Made by a program: the position numbers and the translations under genes
The notes under the pieces: model-generated
Told to the model about the DNA's origin: nothing
Database searches by the model: none
What the model saw: the letters and a program-made list of their open reading frames with translations, nothing else
Assembly: GCF_904067045.1 (NCBI RefSeq)
Contig: NZ_CAJFDC010000010.1
Location: 404,001 to 468,000, forward strand
Reading direction: 5' to 3'
DNA from: Pseudomonas sp. FEN
GTDB taxonomy: Bacteria; Pseudomonadota; Gammaproteobacteria; Pseudomonadales; Pseudomonadaceae
DNA length: 64,000 nt
In this document: positions 18,184-25,994 of the stretch, in pieces
Numbering within the stretch: position 1 is the first letter of the stretch
How the letters are laid out: each line of letters opens with the position of its first letter

Positions 18184-18217
18184 GTGGACCTGCTGGTGAG
18201 GACGTGGTGTCGGTGAT

Positions 18218-18838
18218 TCAGCCGATATCGACTTTCATGGCGATGTCCCAGCTGCCGGCGCCGTTTTTGGCCAGGCCGATCATCATCAGGGCGAGCCACT
18301 CGAGCGTCTGGGCCATCTGCAGGCCGCCGACATCCAACGGACGCAGCCCGAGACTCTCGAGGAAGCTCGAGACACGCGCCTTGGCGTCCGCATCGTCCGC
18401 CGCGATGAACGCGTCGAGGCGTTTATCCTTGGCAAGTACTTGGCCGAAGAGGGTATTGAACGCCTTGACCACATGCGCGCTGGCGGGGGCGCCCTTGGCG
18501 ATCTCCTGCGCACCGGAACTGCCGTGGGGGGTAACGAGGCCCGAGAGATCGGGAGCGACCGGGTTGGTGATATCGATGATTACCTTACCATCGAGCGCTT
18601 TCCCAAAGTCGGCCAGTACCGCCACCGCACTGGGGTACGGCACGGCGAGAATGACGATGTCGCCCGCCGGAGTGGTGCCGTAAGTCCCTGTGATCGCTGC
18701 GGATGCGAGCTTGTCGGCAAGCGCCCGCGCCTTGGCGGGATCGCGGCTGACCACCTCGACGGTGTGTCCGGCCTTGGCGATACGGCCGGCGATCGCCGTG
18801 GCCATGCCGCCCGAACCGATGATGCTGATAGTGCTCAT
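18218..18838 (-). CDS. F420-type NADP oxidoreductase (NADPH-dependent reductase) family protein
   Basis: 206-aa protein. The N-terminal Rossmann motif is SIIGSGGMATAIAGRIAKAG, followed by VEVVSRDPAKA (NADP-type strand end) and AVPYPSAVAVL. The C-terminal part contains VVKAFNTLFG and the dimerisation helix region. This is the fold of NADPH:F420 oxidoreductase and STEAP-type reductases. Pseudomonads lack F420, so a flavin or metal substrate is more likely. It follows the two epimerase-like genes by 113 bases in the same direction. Confidence 0.72.
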   Translation of the reverse strand: MSTISIIGSGGMATAIAGRIAKAGHTVEVVSRDPAKARALADKLASAAITGTYGTTPAGDIVILAVPYPSAVAVLADFGKALDGKVIIDITNPVAPDLSGLVTPHGSSGAQEIAKGAPASAHVVKAFNTLFGQVLAKDKRLDAFIAADDADAKARVSSFLESLGLRPLDVGGLQMAQTLEWLALMMIGLAKNGAGSWDIAMKVDIG

Positions 18839-18951
18839 GTGCAGTCTCCATTCTGAAATCAGGTGTTTTCCGTCTTTTCTGGACGGGTCACGTCGTCGCG
18901 GCTTGGCCACCCGCCGGGCGCGGTGCGACCCGGCGGTGTGCCGTCACCTCA

Positions 18952-19893
18952 TCAGTCGGCCGGGAAGTAATGACCGTTATCAAGATCGGCGAAGAGTCCG
19001 GGCTGGGTCGGTTCCCAGCCAAGAACCCGGCGCGTGATGGCATTCGATGTCGGGGTGTCCAGCGTGACCAGATTCGCAAGGAACCCGAAGTAGCCAGGCA
19101 GCATCAGCACGTCCGCGGGAATAGGCACGGCCGGCAGATTCAAGCGGCTGGCAATGGCTTCGGCGATCTGGCGGTACGGGACAGCCACGTCGGCGATTGC
19201 ATGCCAGCTTCTGCCCGCGGCGCCTTTCTCCAGCGCCAGGCGAAACACGCTGGCGAGGTCGCGGGCGTGCACGGCCCCCCAACGGTTGGCACCGTCTCCG
19301 GGGTAGCCGACGACCCCCTTTTCCTTGGCCAGCCCGATCAACAGCGGCAGGAAGCCGGCGTTATCGGTGGAGCTGTGCATGATCTCGGGGATTCGCACGA
19401 TCGAAGACCGTATGCCCTGTTCAGCGAGACCGATCACCGTGGTTTCCACTATGTTGCGAACCCGCAGAGTATTTTTGTACGGATCGCCGCCAGGAAGGGG
19501 CGGATCCTCCTCGGTGGCCGGTCGGCCCAGGCCCTCCCACCCAGGCGAGCCGACGCTTCCAGACACGACCAACGGCTTTCCGCTTCCGGCCAGTGCTTGG
19601 CCATAGGCGAGCATGATCTCAAGCTCCGCGGCCGCAACGGCGTTGATCCCGCCGGTTGGAATCAGGTCCTGCCGGTGCGCGAGGTGGATGACGCCGTCCG
19701 AGGCTGCGGCCGCCTCCTTGAGCCCCTTGAGATCCTCGAGATTGCCGCGACGTACCTTGGCGCCGAGCGCAGCCACTGCCGCTGCGGCCTTGTCGGACCG
19801 AGCCAGGGCCGTGACCTCATGGCCGGCGGCGATAAGATCGGAGATGATGTACGGACCGGAATGGCCAGTGCCGCCGGTAACAAAAACGTGCAT
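18952..19893 (-). CDS. NAD-dependent epimerase/dehydratase-like protein (extended SDR), copy 2
   Basis: 313-aa extended SDR. The cofactor motif is FVTGGTGHSGPYIISDLIAAGHEV and the active region includes GVIHLAHRQDL. A C-terminal segment ADVLMLPGYFGFLANLV is strongly shared with the gene upstream. The ATG at 19893 is the start of the fold. It is a tandem paralogue of the 19978-20946 gene, with the same domain order and most motifs. Function is unassigned. Close homologues are annotated as NAD(P)-dependent or quinone-linked oxidoreductases induced by electrophiles. Confidence 0.72.
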   Translation of the reverse strand: MHVFVTGGTGHSGPYIISDLIAAGHEVTALARSDKAAAAVAALGAKVRRGNLEDLKGLKEAAAASDGVIHLAHRQDLIPTGGINAVAAAELEIMLAYGQALAGSGKPLVVSGSVGSPGWEGLGRPATEEDPPLPGGDPYKNTLRVRNIVETTVIGLAEQGIRSSIVRIPEIMHSSTDNAGFLPLLIGLAKEKGVVGYPGDGANRWGAVHARDLASVFRLALEKGAAGRSWHAIADVAVPYRQIAEAIASRLNLPAVPIPADVLMLPGYFGFLANLVTLDTPTSNAITRRVLGWEPTQPGLFADLDNGHYFPAD

Positions 19894-19977
19894 ATGCGTG
19901 CTCCTCGTGGGTGATGGGGGGCGAGAAAAAGTGCTAGGGGGCTGTGCCGGGCGCATTTGCGATCCAGCGCCCCGCCG

Positions 19978-20946
19978 TCAGCTCAAGTCAGTCGCTGGAA
20001 AGTAATGGCCGTTGTCCAGGTCCTCGATCAGACCGGGCTGAACGGGGTCCCAGCCAAGAGCCTGGCGAGTGATGGCGCTCGACGCGGGGAGGTCCAGCGT
20101 GGCCACTGCCGCCAGGAACCCGAAGTAGCCCGGCAGCATCAGTTCGTCCGCAGGGATGCTCACGGCGGGTATTCCCAGGCGAACGGCTATAGCCTCGGCG
20201 ATCTTGCGGAACGGGATTCCCTCGTCGCCGATCGCGTGCCAGGTTTTGCCTGCGGCTCCCTTCTCGAGCGCCAGGCGGAACACAGAGGCAAGATCGCGGA
20301 CGTGCACGGCGGGCCAGCGGTTCTTGCCGTCTCCCGGATAGCCGGCGAAACCCTTTGTTTTCGCGAGCATGATCAACTGCAGGCGACCGGTCGCACTGTG
20401 TAAGAGAGTGGGGATCCGCACGATCGACGATCTGACACCTCGCTCGGCGAGGCCCACGACGGTGGTTTCCACGATATTGCGTGCCAACAGAGTGCCTGAA
20501 TCGATCGGGCCGCTAGGTAGAGCGGGATCATCCTCGGTCGCCGGGCGGCCCAGACTGACCGGTGCGCCGATAGGCGCCGCCCTGCCCACGTTCATGGGCG
20601 TGCCGATACTGCCTGCAACGACCAGTGGCTTATCCGTGCCCGCCAGCGCCTCGCCGAACGCGAGGACGGTCGCGAGTTCCGATTCGGCCAAGGCGGCGAT
20701 CCCGCCGGACGGAAGCAGTTCGGCCCTGTATCCGAGGTGGATGACACCGTCGGACTCAAGCGCCGCCGCCTTGAGCCCTTTGAGGTCGGCAAGATCTCCA
20801 CGACGCACCTTGGCGCCGAGCGCGGACGCCGCTGCCGCGGACGCGTCTGACCTTGCCAGAGCGATGACCTCGTGGCCGGCTGCGATGAGGTCGGGGATGA
20901 CGTACGAACCGACGTGGCCGGTGCCGCCAGTGACGAAAACGAGCAT
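19978..20946 (-). CDS. NAD-dependent epimerase/dehydratase-like protein (extended SDR), copy 1
   Basis: 322-aa extended SDR with FVTGGTGHVGSYVIPDLIAAG at the N-terminus. SLGRPATEDDPALPSG matches GLGRPATEEDPPLPGG in the gene downstream, and it shares the ADELMLPGYFGFLAAVA C-terminus. It is the first gene of a three-gene minus-strand set. Two ACTTG-N7-CAAG(T/C) repeats lie upstream. It is a recent tandem duplicate of its neighbour, judging by the many shared motifs. Confidence 0.72.
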   Translation of the reverse strand: MLVFVTGGTGHVGSYVIPDLIAAGHEVIALARSDASAAAASALGAKVRRGDLADLKGLKAAALESDGVIHLGYRAELLPSGGIAALAESELATVLAFGEALAGTDKPLVVAGSIGTPMNVGRAAPIGAPVSLGRPATEDDPALPSGPIDSGTLLARNIVETTVVGLAERGVRSSIVRIPTLLHSATGRLQLIMLAKTKGFAGYPGDGKNRWPAVHVRDLASVFRLALEKGAAGKTWHAIGDEGIPFRKIAEAIAVRLGIPAVSIPADELMLPGYFGFLAAVATLDLPASSAITRQALGWDPVQPGLIEDLDNGHYFPATDLS

Positions 20947-21026
20947 GTTATTGGCCCTTCTGAGCAGTGTGATACGGAACGCGCTGGTGCGACTGCGCTC
21001 AACGTACGAGCCATGCTGGTCGTTTA

Positions 21027-21075
21027 ACTTGTAAAAAGCAAGTGATCTGCGGAGATTTACTTGTGTTATGCAAGC
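21027..21075. promoter_or_regulatory. Tandem operator-like repeats upstream of the epimerase-like genes
   Basis: ACTTG-TAAAAAG-CAAGT at 21027-21043 and ACTTG-TGTTATG-CAAGC at 21059-21075 are two inverted repeats of the same form spaced 32 bases apart, about three helical turns, so two dimers would sit on one DNA face. They lie about 80-130 bases upstream of the ATG at 20946, where a repressor would act. Confidence 0.55.
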
Positions 21076-21092
21076 GATGTTGAGGTCCGGCC

Positions 21093-21215
21093 ATGAAAAC
21101 AACATCTAAAGAAGACGTTCGGTACCATTGCGCGGTGAACTATGGCGTGGAGATGACCAGACTGGTCTTGTCCGAGCCACCCGGTCGACTGGCACTGACA
21201 GAAATCATGAACTGA
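21093..21215 (+). pseudogene. Possible HxlR-type regulator relic with internal deletion
   Basis: A 40-codon frame starts with MKTTSKEDVRYHCAVNYGVE, resembling the N-terminus and conserved Cys of HxlR-type regulators. It ends EPPGRLALTEIM, resembling the wing-helix PPxVEYxLTE segment. The winged helix-turn-helix core is missing. It is divergent from the epimerase-like genes and next to the tandem repeats, where such a regulator is expected. The match rests on short motifs. Confidence 0.3.
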
Positions 21216-21378
21216 AACCGGCACGCTGAGCGTCTTTGCCGAGGAACCGGCTCTGCACCCAGACCGAAGCCGACTTTTTCAACAGAATCGGCCGATTTCA
21301 GCCTGTGGTGGCTGGCAGAAGTCGACCCTGGACAGACACTCGTCAACGTCAGCTCAGGGTCGAAGGCTGCTTGCTCCG

Positions 21379-22248
21379 CTATTGCAGCGGAACATACACA
21401 TCGGTTTGCCATTGATCCTGCGGCGTCTCGGGATAGACGCTCAGGTAATGGAAGAACAGCGGCTGGTCACGAAGTTCCTCTCCACTGGCAGGAAGCCAAT
21501 CGCGGTAAATCGGATAGATCGTTTCGCCGATGTGATCCGGTGACCCCACGTGTCGCACCACGACGCAGCGACCGGCAGGAATGACGATCTCGTGCACGCC
21601 GAACTCATTCGGAGCCACGGCCTCGTGAATCTCGCCGCAGATTGCGAAGCGGAACGCTTCTGGAGGTGTCGTATCGGGGTTGTTATAGGGAATGCCAAAG
21701 GTGCGACTCGATGCCACCGGCGACTGTCCGCTCTGCATACGCCACTCGATGAACGTGTTCGTCGTCTCATTGACGAGCCCGGCTGGTCCGCAGTGCTCAA
21801 GCGCTGCTACCTTGACTTCAGGGAAATCCACGATTCGTATTTGCATGATGATCGTCCTGGAAAAGTGAGGGATTGCGAATACCGCATTCCAGATTTGCCA
21901 GTTCGGTTCCTTCCTGAACGCACTCGGCGTCGTACCGAACACCCGCCTGAACGCCCTGCAAAATGCCTCGGGACTTTCAAAGCCGGCACTGAGTGCGGCG
22001 TCCAGTACCGAGTAATCAGCGAGGGAGGCCAGGCTATGTGCCGCGCGTCGTAGTCGCATCAGTTGCACATAACGTGAGACAGGCACGCCAACGAACGCGG
22101 TGAATTGTCGATGGAAGTGAAACGCCGAAAAGTTCGCCACCTGGCTCAACGTCTTCACCGACAGGTCACCTTCGAGATTGGCATCAATGTAGGCGAGTAC
22201 GGCGTTGAAACGTTTTGTGTAAGCGAAATGGGTCGGCCTGTCAGACAC
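21379..22248 (-). CDS. AraC-family regulator with GyrI-like effector domain
   Basis: 289-aa regulator. Two AraC helix-turn-helix motifs are at the N-terminus (SVKTLSQVANFSAFHFHRQF and SVLDAALSAGFESPEAFCRAF, residues about 28-105). A GyrI-like/effector-binding domain occupies about residues 135-289 (IVDFPEVKVAALEHCGP ... HEIVIPAGRCVVVRHVG). This is the Rob/SoxS-GyrI arrangement with the DNA-binding part first, typical of regulators of multidrug or small-molecule responses. It stands alone. The target may be the adjacent epimerase-like or DJ-1 genes. Confidence 0.82.
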   Translation of the reverse strand: MSDRPTHFAYTKRFNAVLAYIDANLEGDLSVKTLSQVANFSAFHFHRQFTAFVGVPVSRYVQLMRLRRAAHSLASLADYSVLDAALSAGFESPEAFCRAFRRVFGTTPSAFRKEPNWQIWNAVFAIPHFSRTIIMQIRIVDFPEVKVAALEHCGPAGLVNETTNTFIEWRMQSGQSPVASSRTFGIPYNNPDTTPPEAFRFAICGEIHEAVAPNEFGVHEIVIPAGRCVVVRHVGSPDHIGETIYPIYRDWLPASGEELRDQPLFFHYLSVYPETPQDQWQTDVYVPLQ

Positions 22249-22565
22249 TGGGAAAAGCTCCTGGAAGTACGGTCGGCAATAGAGTCGACCATAGCGGCGC
22301 GAACGCGCCTAGCCGCGCTTGCTCAAGGCACATTTTGGGTTGGCCAATGCGATCTCTTCCAAGGCGTTCCTCTATCGTTTGAGCCGCTGTTGGCCGTTGA
22401 CGCTGGCCGCCTGCTCATCCAGGACCGAGTCCATTTTCAGCGGTGCCAGCTCGATCAGATATTGGGCGGGTCCGTTCACAGCCGCATGGGCCGCTCGGAA
22501 AATACGTGCCAGTTGAGCGGGAGCTGATTGCAGCGGCTGATGCGTACCACTGAAATACCCAATAT
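22249..22565. other. Intergenic region with possible gene relic on the minus strand
   Basis: Between the araC-like and DJ-1 genes. On the minus strand, a frame open from about 22567 to a TAG at 22372-22374 reads protein-like (AQLARIFRAAHAAVNGPAQY, then LIELAPLKMDSVLDE) but lacks a start and a ribosome site. It may be a degraded 3' gene end. No promoter element was identified with confidence. Confidence 0.3.
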
Positions 22566-23138
22566 CTAGGCGGACCGGCGGTGCTCGGCAGCGTGCATGG
22601 CCAGGTAGGCTTTGAGGTTTTCGTCACTGATCCCCACGGTGCATAAGATTTCAGCCATGAAACTGACCGGAGCGGTACCTGGTGCCGTTATTACGCGCTT
22701 GTCGGCTACCGCATAGGGGACATCCTGATAGTAAGCCACTCCACCATAATTCAGTTTCGACAGGTTCTCAGCCGAGTTGGATGTGTGGCGCAGGTTATCG
22801 AGCACGCCTGATTGTGCTAACACACGGGTACCGTCGCAAATGCCGGCGAGGATGATGTTTCTTTCATGGGCCGCGATAATCAGGTCCGTGATATTCGGGG
22901 CCTGATCGGTCTGCCAGAGGGTCCCCCCACATATGATCAGCAGGTCGAGCTCATCGAGCTGTATGGCTTCGATCGCCAGGTGTGGGGTGACGACCATCCC
23001 TCCAGAGGAGGTGACTTGGGTGCCCCCTGAGGTCGCAAAGCGCGTATCGAAGCCGTAGTAGGCACGACCGGTGGAGTTGATCAGGGCTGTTTCCCAATCT
23101 GAGAAATTCTCGGTGAGAATAGTAATGGCACGTGTCAT
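22566..23138 (-). CDS. DJ-1/PfpI-family protein
   Basis: 190-aa DJ-1/ThiJ/PfpI fold. Seen: AITILTENFSDWE at the N-terminus, the elbow LIICGGTLWQ, and the nucleophile elbow AGICDGTRVLAQSGVLDN, with Cys in the GICDGT position where most members have AICHG. The Cys is retained while the usual His after it is Asp. Relatives include type 1 glutamine amidotransferase-like proteins, chaperone/deglycases and isonitrile hydratases. The function here is unknown. Confidence 0.75.
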   Translation of the reverse strand: MTRAITILTENFSDWETALINSTGRAYYGFDTRFATSGGTQVTSSGGMVVTPHLAIEAIQLDELDLLIICGGTLWQTDQAPNITDLIIAAHERNIILAGICDGTRVLAQSGVLDNLRHTSNSAENLSKLNYGGVAYYQDVPYAVADKRVITAPGTAPVSFMAEILCTVGISDENLKAYLAMHAAEHRRSA

Positions 23139-23684
23139 TAGAGTGTCCTTCTCTTACGGCATTGATAAAAATTTTAGGGGCCTTTCCCTCATAGGCCCAC
23201 AGGCTAACAAATATGATCGTCAGTTTTTGTCAGTAGCATTAGCCCTTGAGTTCCTGGCGCTGACCACCGATATGCAGCAGAGAGCAATACCGGATTGTCC
23301 GGCATGTGATGCCTGGTCCGAAATGATGCTGCCATTGAACGAGGTTCTTTCAACCTGTGGGAGCGCGTTACCAGCGCACAGCTTTTGGCGCACCTCCGGT
23401 GGATCTCTCGTCGACTTCGACCTGTTCTGGCAAAATCGGCGGCATGACTTCGCTCCCCAATCTTGTTGTCCCTTCCGTGACCTCGAAACAAACATCAGTA
23501 ACTCGTGAAACGGGTGCACACTGAGATATCCAGACTGCATTTTAAGAACCAGTTGCACAAATATGACTTCCAACAGCACGAAATTCAGGGTCGGCAACTA
23601 CCAGCAGATAGGAAACGATTCCCACCTACGATGACCCACGGTGCTGCGGTGGTGGTTCTCTGGCAACCAATTCGAGATTTCCAT
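23139..23684. other. Intergenic region, no supported gene
   Basis: This 546-base stretch between the divergent DJ-1 and SDR genes has several overlapping open frames (for example 23220-23597 minus, 125 codons) without ribosome sites or recognisable domains. It may hold promoters for both flanks. AT-rich pieces lie near 23160-23220. The extent is larger than two promoters need, so a decayed gene is possible. Confidence 0.35.
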
Positions 23685-24446
23685 ATGAAACCCAATCCGC
23701 CAATCGATAACGCACTACGCGTCGCGTTGGTTACAGGATCCACTTCCGGTATCGGCGCAGCCATTGCACGTACACTGAGCCGGGCAGGCTATGCGGTGGT
23801 CCTCCATTCGCGAAACTCTGCGGATACGGGGCGTGCTATGGCTGCCGAAATGAAACAGGCTATCTACGTGCAAGCTGATCTTGCTTTTGAAGCTGACAGG
23901 GTCAGGCTTGTTAACGAGGCGATCGCCGCGTGGGGTCAGCTCGACGTATTGGTCAATAACGCCGGCATCAGCAGAGTTATTCCGCACAGCGACCTTGCCT
24001 CAGCCACTTCGGCGGTGTGGAACGAACTTAACGAAATCAATGTGGTGGCGCCGTTCCACCTAGTCGCATTGGCCGAATCGGCATTGCGCGATGCCGCCCG
24101 TTACCGTCGAGCAGGTAGCGTCGTAAACATCAGTTCGCATGCTGGTGTCCGCCCTAAGGGCGCATCCATTCCCTACGCGGTGAGCAAAGCTGCGCTCAAT
24201 CACATGACCCGCTTGCTCGCGGTGTCACTTGGGCCAGACATTCGCGTAAATGCTGTGGCGCCCGGCTTGGTCGACACGCCTCTGACCGCAGAGTGGACAG
24301 GTGCCCAAGAGTTGTGGCGAGATCGCGCCCCAATGCGCAGGGCGGCTAGCCCAGACGACATTGCAAACGCTGTTGTAATGTTGGTTGATTCGGACTACTT
24401 AACCGGTGAGATACTCCTGTCAGACGGCGGATTAAATCTGACCTAG
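23685..24446 (+). CDS. Short-chain dehydrogenase/reductase (FabG-like)
   Basis: 253-aa classical SDR. Cofactor motif [24 protein letters not shown] motif [11 protein letters not shown], catalytic Ser in VVNISSHAG, YxxxK as YAVSKAA, and a C-terminal [16 protein letters not shown]. The ATG at 23685 is where the fold begins; the open frame extends much further upstream without a ribosome site. Oligomeric FabG-type oxidoreductase of unknown substrate. It stands alone on the plus strand. Confidence 0.8.
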   Translation: MKPNPPIDNALRVALVTGSTSGIGAAIARTLSRAGYAVVLHSRNSADTGRAMAAEMKQAIYVQADLAFEADRVRLVNEAIAAWGQLDVLVNNAGISRVIPHSDLASATSAVWNELNEINVVAPFHLVALAESALRDAARYRRAGSVVNISSHAGVRPKGASIPYAVSKAALNHMTRLLAVSLGPDIRVNAVAPGLVDTPLTAEWTGAQELWRDRAPMRRAASPDDIANAVVMLVDSDYLTGEILLSDGGLNLT

Positions 24447-24693
24447 GTTTAGCGCTCTCCGCAGGGGCGGCGCGAGAAGACCAGTTACTTTGTTTTGCCG
24501 ACGGGCTCAAACGCCGGACGGATACGATAGCTTTGCAGAGCGGGCTAGATGACTTTGCCGGATGGACCCGCCAGAAACGCGATGCAAACCGTTACTGGAG
24601 CGCAATGGTCTACCAGACGAATCAGAGTTGAGGTGCGTGCTTTATTGTGGAGTAGAATGAGAACTTCACTCATTTGGATAGAGACGGACGTGA

Positions 24694-25101
24694 ATGGAAG
24701 CGTTAGCCACTTTTTCTACCAAGAATTTCAAACCAACAGGTCTGAGCCCAACCCCCGAGATTACTACCTCCTTGCCAGTGTCTGTCAGCACCATGGAGAA
24801 ATGCTACTTGGGTGCTATCGACGGTGTTTCCTCAACAGTTTTTACTGCTGCGTTCGACCAGACGACCAGGACGGGCAGTTACATCGCAATTGAGAGCTTC
24901 AAAGGTGCGGTGAATGGGAAAGAAGGCGCCTTCAATTTCATCCACTCAGCCTCCACAACCGGCACTGATCGGGCAGATGAATTTTTCTGCATAGTCAGAG
25001 GCAGTGGTACAGGTGATTTGAGAGGGATATCGGGATCAGGAGGGATCAAAATCGACACCGATGGCACGCACCATATTTGGTTGAATTACCAACTCGAATA
25101 G
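24694..25101 (+). CDS. DUF3224-family protein
   Basis: 135-aa protein of the DUF3224 beta-barrel family. The body FTAAFDQTTRTGSYIAIESF, GKEGAFNFIHSASTTG and GTGDLRGISGSGGI follows the family pattern of glycine-rich strands that form an allene-oxide-cyclase-like barrel. An in-frame stop lies directly before the ATG, fixing the start. Members are small cytoplasmic proteins of unknown function, often found in stress or resistance neighbourhoods. No operon partner is evident; the next gene starts 66 bases later. Confidence 0.7.
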   Translation: MEALATFSTKNFKPTGLSPTPEITTSLPVSVSTMEKCYLGAIDGVSSTVFTAAFDQTTRTGSYIAIESFKGAVNGKEGAFNFIHSASTTGTDRADEFFCIVRGSGTGDLRGISGSGGIKIDTDGTHHIWLNYQLE

Positions 25102-25167
25102 GTGACGCGGTGAGGGCTTCCCGCGACGCGTCCGATGCATCAAGGGATCAAGGGAGAGTGTTGAGTC

Positions 25168-25527
25168 GTGCTGCTGATTCGTGATTCACAGATGGCGATC
25201 CTGGCACAGCCGGTCGAGCATGCCGCGGCACTGCGTATTGCGCGGGCGGCTATCGGGCATTGGCCGCAGCGGCTGGGCAAGGCCGCCGCCGAAGAGCTGG
25301 TTCCCCGGGTCCTGGCCAACATGGACGAAGCTCGCGAATGGGGCCTGCGCAGCGAGGAAGATTTCATGCGTTTCTTCAACCTGGAACTGGCCTTGGGCGT
25401 GGGTTTTCACCAGGCGCCGGAAGGGGAGTGGGCACGGCGCATTCTGCTCAATGAGCGGCTGACTATCGCCTCCCGACTTGACCAGCTCACCGACGGCGCC
25501 GCGCAACGCTTGAGGGCCAGGGCATGA
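25168..25527 (+). CDS. Small helical protein of the kind found beside VgrG/effector genes
   Basis: 119 residues, mostly amphipathic helix, with no signal peptide. The pattern of a basic/acidic helix (AAEELVPRVLANMDEAREWG), then a hydrophobic helix (FMRFFNLELALGVGF), then WARRILLNERLTIASRLDQL resembles small proteins frequently encoded in T6SS VgrG islands and contractile-injection clusters. Their role is undefined, possibly cargo handling. The GTG at 25168 has AAGGGAGAG ten bases upstream. It overlaps the next gene by ATGA. The link to secretion is from memory of neighbourhoods, not a search. Confidence 0.55.
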   Translation: MLLIRDSQMAILAQPVEHAAALRIARAAIGHWPQRLGKAAAEELVPRVLANMDEAREWGLRSEEDFMRFFNLELALGVGFHQAPEGEWARRILLNERLTIASRLDQLTDGAAQRLRARA

Positions 25528-25994
25528 GTGCCTGGGACAGTCAGCCGGGCGTGTATGCAGAGGCGCCGCGCGTTCGCGATACGGACTCGCTGCAGGCCAT
25601 GGATTACGCGGCGAAAACGAGCCGCGGCGCGAGCGTGACCCTGGAGCCGGTATTGCCCTGTCAGCAGGGCAAGGTCTGGCTGGAGCTCACGGTGCAAGAC
25701 AGCCGTGGGCAACCCGCCGCGCGGACCGATTGCACGCTGAAAATTCCCGAAGGCAATGGCATGACGCGCAAGACCGACGACAAGGGTTACGTGAAGTTCG
25801 ACGGGATCAGTGCCGACCCGGGGACCTTCACGGTCAGGCTGGAAACATCGGACAGTGCGCAGAGCGGTTACACGATCAGCGTCGTGCCCAGGAAGCCGGG
25901 CAGCGCGGTGCCGGCGGCGGCCGACGACCCAGTGCAGGAGGACCGATACTTCGGACTGCCCTGGGAGCGCGATTCGCTCATATGGACAGAGTGA
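25524..25994 (+). CDS. Ig-like/carboxypeptidase-regulatory-type domain protein
   Basis: 156-aa protein without signal peptide. Residues about 45-115 form a beta-sandwich repeat (LELTVQDSRGQPAARTDCTL ... KTDDKGYVKFDGISADPGTF) with the D-x-G-Y-V/DGI pattern seen in CarboxypepD_reg and CNA-B-type domains. Ends are probably flexible. It is translationally coupled to the previous gene. Its 3' end overlaps by 17 bases the 3' end of the convergent nuclease-like gene, an arrangement that would make antisense pairing. It likely acts as a partner or adaptor of the cluster. Confidence 0.55.
   Translation: MSAWDSQPGVYAEAPRVRDTDSLQAMDYAAKTSRGASVTLEPVLPCQQGKVWLELTVQDSRGQPAARTDCTLKIPEGNGMTRKTDDKGYVKFDGISADPGTFTVRLETSDSAQSGYTISVVPRKPGSAVPAAADDPVQEDRYFGLPWERDSLIWTE

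Noticed and set aside
17898..18217. G-run and AT-rich stretch after rpiR as an IS end
   Set aside because: No inverted terminal repeat or transposase fragment nearby; it fits a promoter region.
22415..22627. Minus-strand 70-codon frame between araC-like and DJ-1 genes
   Set aside because: Overlaps the end of the DJ-1 gene and is Pro/Ser/Thr-rich; a different frame in this interval reads more like a relic.
23220..23597. Minus-strand 125-codon frame in the DJ-1/SDR gap
   Set aside because: No conserved motifs, no start signal, and it overlaps competing plus-strand frames.
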